Source: Pseudomonas fluorescens (GTDB lineage Bacteria; Pseudomonadota; Gammaproteobacteria; Pseudomonadales; Pseudomonadaceae). From it: a stretch of DNA of 64,000 nucleotides. Shown piece after piece: positions 50,113 to 58,309 of the stretch. The stretch's first letter is position 1. Every line of letters begins with the position of its first letter. Below the pieces are notes generated by a model that was not told where the DNA came from, did no database searches, and saw only the letters and a list, made by a program, of their open reading frames with translations. The stretch is from the NCBI RefSeq assembly GCF_002022275.1, contig NZ_MSDF01000021.1:194668-258667 (forward strand), in the 5' to 3' direction. A program made the translations under genes and the position numbers.

Positions 50113-50696
50113 GTCTGACCTGTTTGTAAGCCCTCGACGCTTTTCGCATAAGCCAGTGCCACATCAGCACCCGGTGCCGGTTTGTAACCACGGAAGTACG
50201 GCGCATAGCTGCCCATGGCTTCGAGCAGCACGGTCGGGCTCACCGAGTTCACGCGCAGGCCCCGTGGCAGCTCGATCGCCGCCGCTTTGACGAAGGCATC
50301 CAGCGCACCATTGACCAGCGCGGCCGATGCGCCGGTGCGGATCGGGTCGCGGTTGAGAATGCCGCTGGTGAAGGTGAACGAGGCGCCGTCATTGGCGTAT
50401 TCGCGGCCGATCAGCAGCAGGTTGACCTGGCCCATCAGCTTGTCGCGCAGGCCCAGTTCAAAGTCGGTTTCGCTCATGTCACCCAGTGCCACGAAGTTAA
50501 CACTGCCGGCTGCGCAGACCAGCGCGTCAAACTTGCCGGTCTGTTCGAACAGCGTGCGGATCGAGGCGCTGTCGCTGATGTCCACCTGGAAGTCGCCGCT
50601 GCTGCGGCCGATGCTGATCACCTCGTGACGCTGCGCCAGTTCCGCCTTGACCGCTGAGCCGACCGTGCCGCTGGCACCAATCAATAGGATTTTCAT
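50097..50696 (-). CDS. Short-chain dehydrogenase/reductase
   Basis: 199 residues. NAD(P)-binding GASGTVG at the N-terminus, the DALVCAAGSV block corresponding to NNAG, and SFTFTSGILNRDP at the position of the catalytic Ser. The usual YxxxK is replaced by a divergent ALVNGALDAFVKAAAIEL, typical of a short atypical SDR subgroup. Cytoplasmic; substrate unknown. Divergent from a LysR regulator that probably controls it. Confidence 0.85.
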   Translation of the reverse strand: MKILLIGASGTVGSAVKAELAQRHEVISIGRSSGDFQVDISDSASIRTLFEQTGKFDALVCAAGSVNFVALGDMSETDFELGLRDKLMGQVNLLLIGREYANDGASFTFTSGILNRDPIRTGASAALVNGALDAFVKAAAIELPRGLRVNSVSPTVLLEAMGSYAPYFRGYKPAPGADVALAYAKSVEGLQTGQTYIVG

Positions 50697-50800
50697 CGTG
50701 CTGTTTCTCCAGGGGGTAAGTGAGGAGTCAGTCTAGAGTGGCTTTTTAAGCGGATAAACGTGCTAATAGGCAACCTTTGGTTTTCAAATGGAAACAATCC

Positions 50801-51709
50801 ATGAGCGAGATGGATGACCTGGCGGCCTTTGCCGTCCTGATCGAAGCTGGCAGTTTTACCTTGGCCGCCGAGCAGTTGGGTTGCAGCAAGGGCCAGCTAT
50901 CCAAGCGCATCAGCCAGCTGGAAGCGCAGTTTTCCGTGGTGTTGCTGCACCGCACCACGCGCAAGCTCAGCTTGACTGCTGCCGGAGCGGCGTTGCTGCC
51001 CCAGGCCCAGGCGCTTGTAGTACAAGTCGACCGAGCTCGTCAGGCACTGGCGCGGCTCAAGGATGATCTGGCCGGGCCGGTGCGTATGACGGTTCCGGTC
51101 TCGTTGGGAGAAACATTCTTTGATGGCTTGTTGCTGGAATTCTCAAAGCAATATCCGCAGGTTCAGATCGAGCTGGAGCTGAACAACAGCTACCGCGATC
51201 TGGCGCGTGATGGCTTTGATTTGGGCGTGCGCACGGGGGCTATCGAAAATGAGCGGTTGGTGGCCAAGCCGCTGCTGGCCTGGCACGAAATGACCTGCGC
51301 CAGCCCGGCCTATCTTGAGGAACACGGCGAACCTATGACCCCGGCCAACCTCGCCACTCATACCTGCCTGCTCAACAGCCATTACAGCGGGCGCGAGGAA
51401 TGGCTGTATCACCAGCAGCATGAGCTGTTGCGGGTGCGTGTCAGCGGCACCTTTGCCTCCAACCATTACAACCTGTTGAAAAAGGCCGCGCTGGTAGGCG
51501 CCGGTATCGCGCGCTTGCCGTCCTACGTGTTGCCGGCGGAACTGGCTGACGGCCGATTACGCTGGCTCCTTCGTGATTATCAGACGCGAAGCATGCCGAT
51601 GTACCTGGTTCACCCTTATCAGGGCGGCCTGCCGCGCCGCACCCAGGTACTCGCTGACTATTTGGTGGACTGGTTCAAGCGCAGCGGCGAAGCCCTGGAC
51701 CGTCTTTAA
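50801..51709 (+). CDS. LysR-family transcriptional regulator
   Basis: 302 residues from ATG 50801 (MSEMDDLAAFAVLIEAGSFT). N-terminal helix-turn-helix with QLGCSKGQLSKRISQLEAQF and the LHRTTRKLSLTAAG wing, then the periplasmic-binding-like effector domain. CrgA/YhjC-like. Divergent from the SDR gene, with a 104-base shared spacer suiting a LysR operator. Its last codons overlap the DoxX gene by four bases. Confidence 0.92.
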   Translation: MSEMDDLAAFAVLIEAGSFTLAAEQLGCSKGQLSKRISQLEAQFSVVLLHRTTRKLSLTAAGAALLPQAQALVVQVDRARQALARLKDDLAGPVRMTVPVSLGETFFDGLLLEFSKQYPQVQIELELNNSYRDLARDGFDLGVRTGAIENERLVAKPLLAWHEMTCASPAYLEEHGEPMTPANLATHTCLLNSHYSGREEWLYHQQHELLRVRVSGTFASNHYNLLKKAALVGAGIARLPSYVLPAELADGRLRWLLRDYQTRSMPMYLVHPYQGGLPRRTQVLADYLVDWFKRSGEALDRL

Positions 51710-52191
51710 CGGTAGCGGCGGGCGATCAGGTGGTCGATGGACAGGCGGCCCGGGCCCTTGGCGACCAGCAGCAGCAAAATCGCGATCCAGGTGCCATGGG
51801 TTGGATAGGCTTCCGGATAAACGAACAACTGAATGGTCAGGGTCATGCCAATCAAGGCCAGGGCCGAAAAACGTGTGGCGAAACCCACCAGGATCAGCAC
51901 CGGGAAAAAGTGTTCGGCGAACGCGGACAGGTGCGCGGCCACTTCAGGCGAAAGCAACGGCACGTGGTATTCGCTTTGAAACAGCGGCACGGTGGAGGCT
52001 GCAAGGCGGGGTACGCCGAGCTGGAAGGTGCCGTTGATCAGGTCGATCGCAAAGCCTTCGACCTTGGTTTGCCCGGACTTCCAGAACACTGCCGCAATGG
52101 AAAAACGTGCGAGAAAGGCGATCAGGCTGTAGGGGATTTTCTCGAACAGTGCGATGACCCGGTTGATAGGGTTCGAAAGGGCGGTGCTCAT
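51706..52191 (-). CDS. DoxX-family membrane protein of the bufferin operon
   Basis: 161 residues from ATG 52191 (AAGGAA upstream), four hydrophobic helices with FLARFSIAAVFWKSGQTKVEGF and FFPVLILVGFATRFSALALIGMTL typical of DoxX. ATG overlaps the bufC stop (ATGA). In HvfABCD/bufferin-type operons the last gene is a DoxX protein of unknown role, possibly electron transfer for the precursor modification. Confidence 0.88.
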   Translation of the reverse strand: MSTALSNPINRVIALFEKIPYSLIAFLARFSIAAVFWKSGQTKVEGFAIDLINGTFQLGVPRLAASTVPLFQSEYHVPLLSPEVAAHLSAFAEHFFPVLILVGFATRFSALALIGMTLTIQLFVYPEAYPTHGTWIAILLLLVAKGPGRLSIDHLIARRYR

Positions 52192-52964
52192 GGCGATTCC
52201 TTTTGTTCTGGGTGCAAATGGGTGATGGCGTCGTGGCTGATCAGTAGCGTCAGGCATTGGTTCAGGTCGAATTCGGTAGAGGCTTCGAGGGCGTGAGCCA
52301 CTGCCATCTCCAGTTCTGCGCCCTGGTTGAGGCTGTTAATAAACGCAACCGAGCCACTGTCGATGGCGAACACCTTGACCGTCAGGCCCTGGCGCAACAC
52401 CAGTGCACCTTGGGCATGCCACGGGTTCAACGTGGACATGGCACCTTCGGTCTGGTGCGCTGCCCACACCGCCACCACGGCATAAGCGGAGTTCAAGGCG
52501 GCAAGCGAGGGATGCAGTTGCAGGCGCAGTTTTCCCAGGTCTGCCTGACCTTGCAGCGCCTGGAGTACAGTCTGTTGGTCCAGCGCAGGGGTATCCGCCG
52601 CGTGGTAGGCGCGCACGCGCAGCCGCTCCAGCCGTGCGATATCGGCCAGGTAAGGCACGCTGGCTGCCGGCTCAAAATCCGCGATATACGCCGCGAACGC
52701 ACTGCCATACTCGCTGATCAACGGGCCGGCAGGCGGGCATGCCTGCACGAACAGGCCAGCCATCGCGCGGAAAAATTCCTCACCCACCAATTGCAACGTC
52801 ACCGGGTACGCGGCCACTAGTGCGTTGATCAATGAGCTGTGGACGTTATTGCGATACACCGCGAAACGGCTGGCCGGGTCGGCGCCATTGCTGCTGAACA
52901 TACCTTCAGGGCATGCCTGGTCGGGCGTGAATAGAGCACTGGCAAACGCTGCTTGATGGCTCAT
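52188..52964 (-). CDS. bufC: BufC/HvfC partner protein (DUF2063)
   Basis: 258 residues from ATG 52964 (MSHQAAFASALF). The DUF2063 N-terminal region is clear: ASRFAVYRNNVHSSLINALVAAYPVTLQLVGEEFFRAMA and SEYGSAFAAYI. It is the partner of the MNIO enzyme encoded just upstream and is thought to recognise the precursor peptide. It overlaps bufB by four bases. Confidence 0.9.
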   Translation of the reverse strand: MSHQAAFASALFTPDQACPEGMFSSNGADPASRFAVYRNNVHSSLINALVAAYPVTLQLVGEEFFRAMAGLFVQACPPAGPLISEYGSAFAAYIADFEPAASVPYLADIARLERLRVRAYHAADTPALDQQTVLQALQGQADLGKLRLQLHPSLAALNSAYAVVAVWAAHQTEGAMSTLNPWHAQGALVLRQGLTVKVFAIDSGSVAFINSLNQGAELEMAVAHALEASTEFDLNQCLTLLISHDAITHLHPEQKESP

Positions 52965-53839
52965 GGGTTCACCTGCAACAAATGCCAATCGGCGTGTTGG
53001 GCTTCGGCTTGCAGCACACTGAAGGCGGGCACCTGATTATCCCGCTCGATCAGCGTGGCCACCGGGCCGGTGCGGGCGAGTACCTGTTCGTACAACTGCC
53101 AGACCGCGTTATCGATAGGCGCGCCGTGGTCGTCAATCAACAGGCGGTCGCCGAGGCTGTCGGTGTCTTCGGCAAAACCGGCCAGATGAATCTCACCCAC
53201 GGCGCGCAACGGCAGTGCATCGATGTAGGAAAGCGGATCGCGCTGGTGGTTGATGCACGACACATAGACGTTGTTGACGTCCAGCAACAGGCCGCAGCCG
53301 GTGCGCCGGATGATCTCGCTGATAAAGTCGGTCTCGTCCAGCGTGGAATGCCGGAACTGCAGGTAAGTCGACGGATTCTCCAGCAACATTGGCCGCTTGA
53401 GGGTGCTTTGCACTTGGTCGATGTTTTCGCACACCCGGTTCAGGGTGGCGGCATCGTAGGCCAGTGGCAGCAAGTCGTTGAGAAACACCGGGCCGTGGCT
53501 GGACCAGGCCAGGTGTTCGGAAAAAGAGTGGGGTTGATAGCGATCGATCAGCGCGGCCAACCGTGCCAGGTGCTCACGGTTCAACGGGCCTTCGCCGCCG
53601 ATGGACAGACCCACGCCGTGCAACGACAGCGGGTACTGCTCGCGGATCAAACCCAGGTAGTGATGAAACGGGCCGCCGGCGACCATGTAGTTTTCGGCGT
53701 GTACTTCAAAAAAACCGATGTCGGGCGAAGTCTCAAGCACTTCGATGAAGTGCTCGTTCTTCAGCCCCAGCCCGGCCCTGTAAGGGAGGCCGGGCACCTG
53801 AGCTGGCGAGACCGTGTGTTGGGGTGAAAGCGTCATCAT
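52961..53839 (-). CDS. bufB: BufB/HvfB multinuclear non-heme iron oxidative enzyme (DUF692)
   Basis: 292 residues with a TIM-barrel-like DUF692 pattern. Metal-ligand motifs in order: FFEVHAENYM, SLHGVGLSIGG, SEHLAW, LENPSTYLQF, LLLDVNNVYVSC, GEIHLAGFAED and LIDDHGAP. Family members (MbnB, TglH, BufB) oxidise Cys residues of a peptide to heterocycles. The substrate here is expected to be BufA1, encoded 23 bases upstream. Confidence 0.93.
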   Translation of the reverse strand: MMTLSPQHTVSPAQVPGLPYRAGLGLKNEHFIEVLETSPDIGFFEVHAENYMVAGGPFHHYLGLIREQYPLSLHGVGLSIGGEGPLNREHLARLAALIDRYQPHSFSEHLAWSSHGPVFLNDLLPLAYDAATLNRVCENIDQVQSTLKRPMLLENPSTYLQFRHSTLDETDFISEIIRRTGCGLLLDVNNVYVSCINHQRDPLSYIDALPLRAVGEIHLAGFAEDTDSLGDRLLIDDHGAPIDNAVWQLYEQVLARTGPVATLIERDNQVPAFSVLQAEAQHADWHLLQVNP

Positions 53840-53862
53840 CAGTACTCAGGTTGCGCAGGGTT

Positions 53863-54162
53863 TCAGGACTTGGCGGTGAAGGCTTGCAGCTGGCCGAAAC
53901 CGGTCGGCGAGGTGGCGCTGGTGGTTTTGCCGCAGGTACCGGCCGGGACCAGTTTCCAGGCATTGGCTTGGTCTTTGACTTTCGAGGTGCCGGCGCAGGT
54001 GGTGCCGGCGCCTGCAGCGCAATCGTTCTTGCCGGCTTCAGCGACGCCGAAGCATTTGTCCATTTTTGCGTCGTCAGCATGGGCCAGGTTGGACATGGCG
54101 GACAGGCTCAAAGCAGAACCGAGGGCCAGGATCAGGGTAGCGGCGGACAGTTTGGTAGTCAT
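53863..54162 (-). CDS. bufA1: Bufferin precursor BufA1 (DUF2282)
   Basis: 99 residues: a Sec signal peptide ending at AHA (residue 29), then a core with four Cys at 37, 48, 56 and 77 in the spacing DKCFGVAEAGKNDC, TTCAGTS, AGTCGK. NAWKLVPAGTC is the DUF2282 signature. In the bufferin family such Cys are converted to thiooxazole-type groups by BufB and the peptide is exported to the periplasm to sequester copper. GGAG precedes ATG 54162; it is first in the operon. Confidence 0.92.
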   Translation of the reverse strand: MTTKLSAATLILALGSALSLSAMSNLAHADDAKMDKCFGVAEAGKNDCAAGAGTTCAGTSKVKDQANAWKLVPAGTCGKTTSATSPTGFGQLQAFTAKS

Positions 54163-54216
54163 GGTGTAGCTCCAGCAGTGGGTTGAGGTATCAGGCGTGT
54201 TTGCCTGCTTACTCCA

Positions 54217-54245
54217 CTAGAGGCAGCAGGATGTATTTCGTTACA
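54217..54245 (-). promoter_or_regulatory. Candidate ECF-sigma-type promoter of the bufferin operon
   Basis: On the minus strand TGTAACG is followed after 14 bases by GCCTCTAG, which resembles the TGTAAC / CGTCTA layout of ECF sigma promoters. It lies about 55 bases upstream of the bufA1 start. No ECF gene is in the window; the call is tentative. Confidence 0.3.
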
Positions 54246-54289
54246 CGGCTGACGAAAATAATTTAAAAAATTTCGCGTCACGCAAAAAA

Positions 54290-54412
54290 ATGTGGGAGCA
54301 GGCTTGTGTGGGAGCCGGGCTTGCCCGCGATGCAGTCACCTCGGTGTGTCAGTCACACCGCAGTGATGCCATCGCAGGCAAGCCAGCTCCCACACAAGCC
54401 CGCTCCCACATT
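54290..54412. repeat. Compound REP element
   Basis: ATGTGGGAGCAGGCTTGTG merges with GTGGGAGCCGGGCTTGCCCG (variant arm); the right side carries ATCGCAGGCAAGCCAGCTCCC and then AAGCCCGCTCCCACAT. Two nested pairs of different core variants. Confidence 0.85.
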
Positions 54413-54441
54413 TTAGATCCGGTTCAGCCAGCAACCGGTTG

Positions 54442-55143
54442 TTAACCGCCCAGGTACGCCTCGCGAACCTTCGGATCCGTCAGCAATTGCTCGCCCGTCC
54501 CCTGCATCACCACCCGGCCGTTTTCCAGCACGTAAGCACGGTCGGCGATTTTCAAGGCCTGGTTGGCGTTTTGTTCCACCAGGAACACCGTCACACCGTC
54601 CTTGCGCAGCTGTCCAATGATGTCGAAGATCTGCTGGATGATGATCGGCGCCAGGCCCAGCGACGGTTCGTCGAGCAATAACAGCTTGGGCTTGCTCATC
54701 AGCGCGCGGCCGATGGCGAGCATTTGCTGCTCGCCGCCGGACATGGTGCCGCCGCGCTGGCTGAAGCGCTCCTTGAGCCGGGGGAACAGGTGCAGCACCT
54801 TGTCCATCTGCTCCTGGAAGTCACCCTTGTCAGTGAAGAACCCGCCCATGGCCAGGTTCTCTTCCACGGTCAGGCGCGAAAACACGCGGCGACCTTCGGG
54901 CACCACGGCAATGCTCTTGCGCATGATTTCGGCGGAATGCTTGCCGACCAGCTCTTCACCCATATAACGGATGCTACCGCTGTGGGCCTGGGGCGAACCG
55001 CACAAGGTCATCAGCAGGGTGGATTTACCGGCACCGTTGGCGCCGATCAGCGTGACAATTTCACCCTGGCGCACCTCCACGTTGACGCTGTGCAGGGCCT
55101 GGATCTTGCCGTAGAAAGTGGAAACGTTTTCGAATTGCAGCAT
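54442..55143 (-). CDS. braG: High-affinity branched-chain amino-acid ABC ATPase (BraG/LivF)
   Basis: 233 residues. Walker A GANGAGKST, signature MSGGEQQMLAIGRALMSKPKLLLLDEPSLGLAP, and the LivF-like switch LVEQNANQAL. It works with BraF, BraD and BraE to import Leu, Ile, Val and possibly Ala. Last in the operon; it starts 1 base after the braF stop. Confidence 0.95.
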   Translation of the reverse strand: MLQFENVSTFYGKIQALHSVNVEVRQGEIVTLIGANGAGKSTLLMTLCGSPQAHSGSIRYMGEELVGKHSAEIMRKSIAVVPEGRRVFSRLTVEENLAMGGFFTDKGDFQEQMDKVLHLFPRLKERFSQRGGTMSGGEQQMLAIGRALMSKPKLLLLDEPSLGLAPIIIQQIFDIIGQLRKDGVTVFLVEQNANQALKIADRAYVLENGRVVMQGTGEQLLTDPKVREAYLGG

Positions 55144-55144
55144 T

Positions 55145-55912
55145 TTACGCTTCCCCCAAATAGGCTTTGATCACTTCAGGATTGTCGCGGATCTGCTCCG
55201 GCGTCCCGTCTGCCAGCGGCGTGCCCTGGTTGATCACCACGATGTGGTCGGAAATGCTCATGACCAGTTTCATGTCGTGCTCGATCAACAGTACCGTGGC
55301 GTTGTTTTCTTCACGCAATACGCTGATCAGCGCCTTGAGGTCTTCGGTTTCCTTGGGGTTCAGGCCCGCAGCCGGTTCGTCGAGCATGAGGATCCGCGGG
55401 CGGGTCATCATGCAGCGGGCGATTTCCAGGCGACGTTGCTGACCATAGGCCAGGGTGCCGGCAGGGCGGTTGGCGAATTCGGTCAGGTTGACCTTGTCCA
55501 GCCAGTACGCCGCATACTCCATGGCCTCGCGCTCGCTTTTGCGGAACGACGGGGTCTTGAACAAACCGGCGAAGAAGTTGGTGTTCAGGTGACGGTGCTG
55601 GGCAATCAGCAGGTTTTCGACCGCTGTCATGTCCTTGAACAACCGCACGTTCTGGAAGGTCCGCACCACGCCCTTGCGGGCGATTTCGTGACCAGCCAGG
55701 CCCTGGATCGGCTGGCCGTCCAGCAGGATGCTGCCGCCGCTCGGCTTGTAGAAGCCGGTGAGGCAGTTGAACACCGTGGTCTTGCCGGCGCCGTTGGGGC
55801 CGATCAGCGCCACAACCTGTTTCTCTTTCACGGTCAGGGCCACGCCGTTGACCGCGAGCAAGCCGCCGAAGCGCATGCTCAAATTTTCGACTTTCAGGAT
55901 CTCGCGGCTCAT
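55145..55912 (-). CDS. braF: High-affinity branched-chain amino-acid ABC ATPase (BraF/LivG)
   Basis: 255 residues. Walker A GPNGAGKTT, LivG-type signature LAYGQQRRLEIARCMMTRPRILMLDEPAAGLNP and LLIEHDMKLVM. Longer than BraG by the usual insert (FYKPSGGSILLDGQPIQGLAGHE). ATG overlaps the braE stop (ATGA). Confidence 0.95.
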   Translation of the reverse strand: MSREILKVENLSMRFGGLLAVNGVALTVKEKQVVALIGPNGAGKTTVFNCLTGFYKPSGGSILLDGQPIQGLAGHEIARKGVVRTFQNVRLFKDMTAVENLLIAQHRHLNTNFFAGLFKTPSFRKSEREAMEYAAYWLDKVNLTEFANRPAGTLAYGQQRRLEIARCMMTRPRILMLDEPAAGLNPKETEDLKALISVLREENNATVLLIEHDMKLVMSISDHIVVINQGTPLADGTPEQIRDNPEVIKAYLGEA

Positions 55913-57162
55913 TTGCGCAGCTCCATGTGTGGACGTTGCATGGGCAGCAGGCCTTGAGGACGCCAGATCATCATCAGCACCATCATGGCGCCGAACATCA
56001 ACATGCGGTACTCGCTGAACTCACGCATCATTTCTGGCAACAGGATCATCACGATCGCGGCCAGAATCACACCCAACTGCGAGCCCATGCCACCCAGTAC
56101 CACGATGGCAAGGATGATCGCCGACTCGATAAAGGTGAATGACTCCGGGGTCACCAAACCTTGGCGAGCGGCGAAGAAGCTGCCGGCAAAACCGGCGAAT
56201 GTTGCCCCGAGGGTGAAGGCCGAGAGTTTGATGATTGTCGGGTTCATGCCCAATGCACGGCAGGCGATTTCATCTTCGCGCAACGCTTCCCACGCGCGGC
56301 CTATCGGCATGCGCAACAGGCGGTTGATCACGAACAAGGCCGCCAGCGCCAGCAACAGCGCCACCAAGTACAGGAACACCACTTTGCTCACCGGGTTGTA
56401 GTCGATCCCGAAGTACTCGTGGAACGTCTGCATGCCTTCGGCGGCGGTGCGGTCGAAGGACAATCCGAAGAACGTTGGCTTGGGAATGCTGCTGATGCCG
56501 TTGGGGCCGCCGGTGATGTCGGTGAGGTTACGCAGGAACAGCCGGATGATTTCACCGAAGCCCAGGGTCACGATCGCCAGATAGTCACCGCGCAAACGCA
56601 GCACCGGGAAGCCCAGCAGGAAGCCAAAGGTGGCCGCCGCCATGCCGGCAAGTGGCAGGCAGATCCAGAAACCCCAGCCCAGGTAATGCGAGAGCAGCGC
56701 GTAGGTGTAGGCACCCACGGCGTAGAAGCCCACGTAACCCAGGTCGAGCAGACCGGCCAACCCCACCACAATGTTCAGGCCCAGGCCCAGCAACACGTAG
56801 ATCAGGATCAGGGTGGCGATGTCGACTGCGCCGCGCGAGCCGAAGAACGGCCAGATCAGCGCGGCCACGATCAGGCCGATGATGATGTAGCGCTGGGTGC
56901 GCGGCAGGGTCAGGAATTGGCTGACCTTGGGCGATACCAACGGGCTACGGTTGCCTTTGAACAAGGCAGTGAACTGCTCGGTGAACAACACGCGCAGGAA
57001 CATCAGCACCGAACACAGGGCGATGATGGTCAAGGTCGTGGGACCGGTGCCATGCACTTCCAGGTTGATCCCGACAATGCTCAGCTTGAGGCCGAGTACC
57101 GGAAAGGCCACGGCCCATACCAGCAAGGCGCTGAAAAACGCCGATTTAAGATATCTGCTCAT
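55909..57162 (-). CDS. braE: Branched-chain amino-acid ABC permease (BraE/LivM)
   Basis: 417 residues with about ten hydrophobic segments and the LivM markers GLGLNIVVGLAGLLDLGYVGFYAVGAYTYALL and RDDEIACRALGMNP-like (LREDEIACRALGMNPTIIKL). ATG overlaps the braD stop by four bases. Confidence 0.95.
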   Translation of the reverse strand: MSRYLKSAFFSALLVWAVAFPVLGLKLSIVGINLEVHGTGPTTLTIIALCSVLMFLRVLFTEQFTALFKGNRSPLVSPKVSQFLTLPRTQRYIIIGLIVAALIWPFFGSRGAVDIATLILIYVLLGLGLNIVVGLAGLLDLGYVGFYAVGAYTYALLSHYLGWGFWICLPLAGMAAATFGFLLGFPVLRLRGDYLAIVTLGFGEIIRLFLRNLTDITGGPNGISSIPKPTFFGLSFDRTAAEGMQTFHEYFGIDYNPVSKVVFLYLVALLLALAALFVINRLLRMPIGRAWEALREDEIACRALGMNPTIIKLSAFTLGATFAGFAGSFFAARQGLVTPESFTFIESAIILAIVVLGGMGSQLGVILAAIVMILLPEMMREFSEYRMLMFGAMMVLMMIWRPQGLLPMQRPHMELRK

Positions 57163-58082
57163 ACTTTCTCAACCTCCGGACGGCCCAGAATGCCGGTCGG
57201 ACGGAACAACAGCACCAGAACCAACAGGCCGAACGCCACGACGTCCTTGTATTGGTCGCCAAACACATCGGCGCCAAAGGCTTCAGCCACACCCAGCACC
57301 AGCCCGCCGAGCATCGCGCCCGGAATACTGCCGATGCCGCCCAAGACCGCTGCGGTAAAGGCCTTAAGGCCTACCAGGAAACCGGCGTTGGGGTTGATCA
57401 CGCCGTACTGCATGCTCAGCAGCACCGCCGCGACGGCGGCCAGTGCGGCACCGATCACGAAGGTCAGGGCGATGATGTTGTTGGTGTTGATGCCCAACAG
57501 GTTGGCCATCTTGATGTCTTCGGCGCACGCCCGGCAGGCGCGCCCCAGACGGGAGCGGGAGATGAACAGCGTCAGGCCGAGCATCGCCACCAGGGTGACG
57601 ACGAATACCAGGACCTGCATGTACGAAATCAGCACTTCTTGTGCGCCACCCGGGCCGAAGGAGAAGCTCCCCGGGATCAGGTTGGGAATGGACTTGTCCT
57701 TGGAGTCCTGAGACAGCAGTACGGTGTTCTGCAGGAAAATCGACATGCCGATGGCGGAAATCAGCGGGATCAAACGGTTGCTGCCACGCAAGGGACGGTA
57801 GGCAACCCGCTCGATACTGTAGCCGTAGGCACTGGTTACGACGATCGAAGCAAGAAACGCAGCGGTCATCAACAGCGGCAGGGAATGGATACCCAGCATG
57901 GCCAGCCCGGCAAGGGCGATGAAGGCCACGTAGGAACCAATCATGTACACCTCGCCATGGGCGAAGTTAATCATTCCAATGATGCCGTAAACCATTGTGT
58001 AGCCAATGGCTATCAAGGCATAGGTGCTGCCAACGGTCATGCCGTTAACCAGCGTTTGGAAAAAATGATAGATCTCAGGCAT
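57159..58082 (-). CDS. braD: Branched-chain amino-acid ABC permease (BraD/LivH)
   Basis: 307 residues with about eight membrane helices. LivH markers are GMTVGSTYALIAIGYTMVYGIIGMINFAHGE, RACRACAEDIKMANLLGINTNN and AFTAAVLGGIGSIPGAMLGG. It forms the channel with BraE. It follows braC after a 227-base spacer with a terminator-like hairpin. Confidence 0.95.
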   Translation of the reverse strand: MPEIYHFFQTLVNGMTVGSTYALIAIGYTMVYGIIGMINFAHGEVYMIGSYVAFIALAGLAMLGIHSLPLLMTAAFLASIVVTSAYGYSIERVAYRPLRGSNRLIPLISAIGMSIFLQNTVLLSQDSKDKSIPNLIPGSFSFGPGGAQEVLISYMQVLVFVVTLVAMLGLTLFISRSRLGRACRACAEDIKMANLLGINTNNIIALTFVIGAALAAVAAVLLSMQYGVINPNAGFLVGLKAFTAAVLGGIGSIPGAMLGGLVLGVAEAFGADVFGDQYKDVVAFGLLVLVLLFRPTGILGRPEVEKV

Positions 58083-58263
58083 TACAGCGCTCCTAAAAAC
58101 CCGATACGCATTTCACTGGTGGAGTCATTTCCGGCTCGGTGCCCTGCTCTGTGATCAGGTTGCACGAAGCGTTTGCCAGCGAACCGCTGGTGACGGTTTT
58201 AAGATTTTCAGGTGAGCCAGCGCCCGGATCGCGGGTGACAGGCCCATAAACCTCGTAAAACAA

Positions 58264-58287
58264 AGCCCACTGCTCTCACAGTGGGCT
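58264..58287 (-). terminator. Hairpin between braC and braD
   Basis: AGCCCACTG-6 bases-CAGTGGGCT, followed on the minus strand by TTTGTTTT. Partial termination would favour excess binding protein over membrane subunits. Confidence 0.8.
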
Positions 58288-58309
58288 TGTTGGACCAGTA
58301 ACGCCTGGC

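Noticed and set aside
54163..54300. An ECF sigma or anti-sigma gene for the bufferin operon
   Set aside because: No open frame of suitable length or motif is present in the spacer or adjacent genes.
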